From Puniceicoccales bacterium (GTDB lineage Bacteria; Verrucomicrobiota; Verrucomicrobiia; Opitutales; JAIRKQ01), in NCBI GenBank assembly GCA_031267915.1, contig JAIRYE010000006.1, positions 1 through 64,000 of the forward strand: a stretch of DNA of 64,000 bases. Reading direction: 5' to 3'. The translations under genes and the position numbers were made by a program. The notes beneath the pieces were generated by a model. It was not told the DNA's origin. It was given only the letters and a program-made list of their open reading frames with translations, and made no database searches. How positions within the stretch are numbered: position 1 is the first letter of the stretch; the number at the start of each line of letters is the position of its first letter. This document shows positions 62,322 through 64,000 of the stretch, piece after piece.

Positions 62322-62732
62322 TTAAAACGACGTTGTTCTATAGGAAAAATCAGACACCCTTGCGTCCAAGTCAAAGTGGATGACTATTGTCAGTGTGCGC
62401 TCCTCCGACGATCCTGTCCTCCTCGCCGAATGCGTACCAAAAATTATAAGATTAAGTCCCCCATCGGATGCCCGTGTTTCGTATTCCGAGTGAATTTTGT
62501 CGTATACCCAAGTTTCGCAGCCTTCAGCATTTTTGGTGACCATATTTGGAGAGCCAAGGGCTTCAATGACCTCATAGGAATACATTCCCTTTTTTACGAA
62601 TCGTTGAACGGTTCCGATTGTCACTTGATCGGGGGGAGAGGCATAGGTATAGTTGTGGGGTTGCTCTGTTTCGCAGCCCGATATAAAAAATACAAGACTT
62701 GCAAATAGAAAAATTCTTATAAACGGCTTCAC
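62322..62732 (-). CDS. Lipoprotein with SmpA/BamE-like domain
   Basis: A 136-residue lipoprotein: signal FASLVFFISGC with lipobox ISGC (Cys near 20). The mature region has VQRFVKKGMYSYEVIEALGSPNMVTKNAEGCETWVYDK, matching the BamE/SmpA/OmlA two-strand and helix pattern (GMs..eV...lG.P......g.e.WvY). BamE proteins assist outer-membrane protein assembly, but many relatives with this domain have other roles. It is the first of the lipoprotein pair. Confidence 0.78.
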   Translation of the reverse strand: MKPFIRIFLFASLVFFISGCETEQPHNYTYASPPDQVTIGTVQRFVKKGMYSYEVIEALGSPNMVTKNAEGCETWVYDKIHSEYETRASDGGLNLIIFGTHSARRTGSSEERTLTIVIHFDLDARVSDFSYRTTSF

Positions 62733-62929
62733 ACCAATATCACTAGCGATTTATTAATTTTGTCAAGAAATCGTTCTGGGAAAAATTGTGAGTTTTGCTG
62801 AACTTGGGTTGCGGAGTGAATTTTTGGATTTCAGGGGCAGTGTTTTACAATTTTGCTATAAACTGGAAAAGCTTAAAAAATTATTGCTTATTTTGATTTT
62901 TAAAACAAGTTCTCGAAAATCAAGGTTCT

Positions 62930-64000
62930 ATGGAAGAGTTAAGCGGTAATGTTTTGATTTTACAGATGGGAAAAGCATCGGCTATCACAAATGCAATATT
63001 GGGTGCGCTGGTCAAAAAAGCATTGAACTATGACTGCATAGGAGAAATTTACGGTTGCGTTGGCGGAATTCAGGGTTTGCTGAGTGGGCAATTTATTGAT
63101 TTGGCAGAACAGCACCAAAAAAATATATCCAACCTCACTGGAACTCCGGGAGCAGCGCTGAAGACAGTAGTTTACGATGAAATTGAATTCGGAAAGCTTG
63201 TGGAAATTTTACAAAAGTACAACGTCCGCTTCCTGTTCATCATAGGAGATAGTTCCGTTGCCGGTAAGTGTGCCGAATTGAGTAACTTCATAAAGAGATC
63301 CAATTACGAAATGCGCCTGATGCTGATTCCGACTTCCTCGGACAACGCCACGCAGTTGACGGATCATTGCCTGGGATATGGTTCAATGGCAAAGCATTTG
63401 GCAGTGACAGCAAAGAGCGTTATTACCAATGTGCAATCGAAACAGCCGAATGGAGCCATAACTATACTTGAACTGAAAGGGTGCAGCAGTGAGTGGCTAA
63501 TTGCTTCCCTATCTCTCATGCGGTCGCGAAAGGACAGCGGCGCTGCTCCGCATTTAATAATTCTTTCAAAATTCGATGAGGGCACTTTCGTGAAGAATAT
63601 ACACAAGTCGATAAAAAGCATCGGGCACTGCGTAATCGCCATAGGGGATAAGCTGACTGACGCAAGGGGAGAAAATTTGGCCGTCCAGCACAGAGCAGCG
63701 GAACACATAGAATTTATTGCCAGGGCAAATTTCGGGGTTCAAGTGGATTTGATAGCTCTGAGTGACTGGGAGCTCACATCGTGCATGACGCTATCCGAAA
63801 CTGACGTCACTGAGTCGGAATTGTGTGCGCAAAAAGCACTGGAGCTTGCCGTTGCCAGTGGAATCAGTGGAAAAATGATCACGCTTCTGCGCGCCGATGA
63901 AAACAAGTACTCTTCGGAGGTGAATTGCGTGGATTTTGAAAACATTTCAGCCAATGTTAAAGAATTTCCTGAGTCCTGGTATGACTACGAAAGCATGTCA
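62930..64000 (+). CDS. Phosphofructokinase-family protein lacking catalytic motifs, 3' end beyond window
   Basis: Open from ATG 62930 to the window end, giving 357 visible residues. It follows the PfkA/PFP fold order: phosphate-binding strand LILQMGKASAITN (12-21 region; the family has GG.P..N), YGCVGGIQGLL, TPGAALKT, IGDSS (105-109; family GGDDS), IPTSSDNA (133-140; family PKTIDND), TDHCLGYGSMAK, and ELKGCSSEWL (181-190; family MGR..GW). The tail fits PPi-dependent or related clades. All four catalytic or substrate motifs differ at key residues, so a catalytically inactive paralog is likely. AAGG lies five bases before the start. Confidence 0.75.
   Translation, partial: MEELSGNVLILQMGKASAITNAILGALVKKALNYDCIGEIYGCVGGIQGLLSGQFIDLAEQHQKNISNLTGTPGAALKTVVYDEIEFGKLVEILQKYNVRFLFIIGDSSVAGKCAELSNFIKRSNYEMRLMLIPTSSDNATQLTDHCLGYGSMAKHLAVTAKSVITNVQSKQPNGAITILELKGCSSEWLIASLSLMRSRKDSGAAPHLIILSKFDEGTFVKNIHKSIKSIGHCVIAIGDKLTDARGENLAVQHRAAEHIEFIARANFGVQVDLIALSDWELTSCMTLSETDVTESELCAQKALELAVASGISGKMITLLRADENKYSSEVNCVDFENISANVKEFPESWYDYESMS

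Overview
The window is 64 kb of a dense, mostly housekeeping bacterial chromosome. It has about 60 protein genes, four tRNAs, no rRNA, and no insertion sequence or CRISPR array that I can see. The cell is Gram-negative: lpxA, lpxB, an LptF/G permease, a SurA-like chaperone, and lipoproteins with BamE-like and related domains. The fused SecDF, the L33 sequence type, a PfkA/PFP-family protein, GatB and a type III secretion chaperone point to the PVC group. I favour Verrucomicrobiota (Opitutia-like), but this is inferred from protein character, not from a marker search.

Layout. 1-933: end of a hydrophobic Ala/Gly-rich protein (possible secretion substrate) and a small orphan ORF. 1149-4845 (minus): hpf, ybeY, a PgpH-like HD phosphodiesterase and a HIT protein. 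4968-7883: a short atypical rho, two tandem paralogous small genes and a DMT transporter. 7975-9693: two tRNA-Pro genes facing a three-gene pseudopilin operon. 9802-18988: a DUF4013-like membrane protein, a dus gene, dprA, recJ, secDF, yajC and a SurA-like gene. 19072-21994 (plus): a YmdB-like phosphoesterase, rsmD and murJ. 22029-30894: an ABC-F ATPase, a fourth pseudopilin, mreD, mreC, a CCA-adding enzyme, an MFS carrier, a DUF58 protein and lpxB. 30958-36313: gatB, rpmG, fabD, a deaminase, moxR, rpmJ, rpmE and two tRNA-Thr genes. 36441-43926: lysC, plsY, ftsI, lpxA, rarA and gpmI. 43935-58087: a minus-strand run of 13 genes (SPFH, exonuclease, lptF/G, GNAT, CesT-like chaperone, MIP18/SufT, hisS, proS, serS, rpmB, uppP, a TPR protein, glmS). 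58295-64000: cmk, dgkA diverging from an LTA-synthase-like transferase, two lipoproteins and a truncated PFK/PFP-family gene.

How the genes work together. Most of the envelope genes fit one theme: precursor supply (glmS, uppP, murJ), lipid A (lpxA, lpxB), lipid flux (plsY, dgkA with the phosphoglycerol-transferase-like enzyme), LPS export (LptF/G), elongation and division (mreC, mreD, ftsI), and protein export and folding (yajC, secDF, SurA-like). A translation theme runs alongside it: serS-proS-hisS, gatB, CCA enzyme, small ribosomal proteins L28, L31, L33 and L36, hpf, ybeY, rsmD and dus.

Most worth a second look: the PFK-family protein at the right edge, which has lost the recognisable catalytic motifs; Rho without its N-terminal helical part and with an altered RNA-binding motif; the tandem unknown paralogs at 6185-6873; and the lone type III chaperone. 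I do not see a complete novel system inside the window. Many start codons were moved inward from the longest possible frame; the reasons are given per gene.
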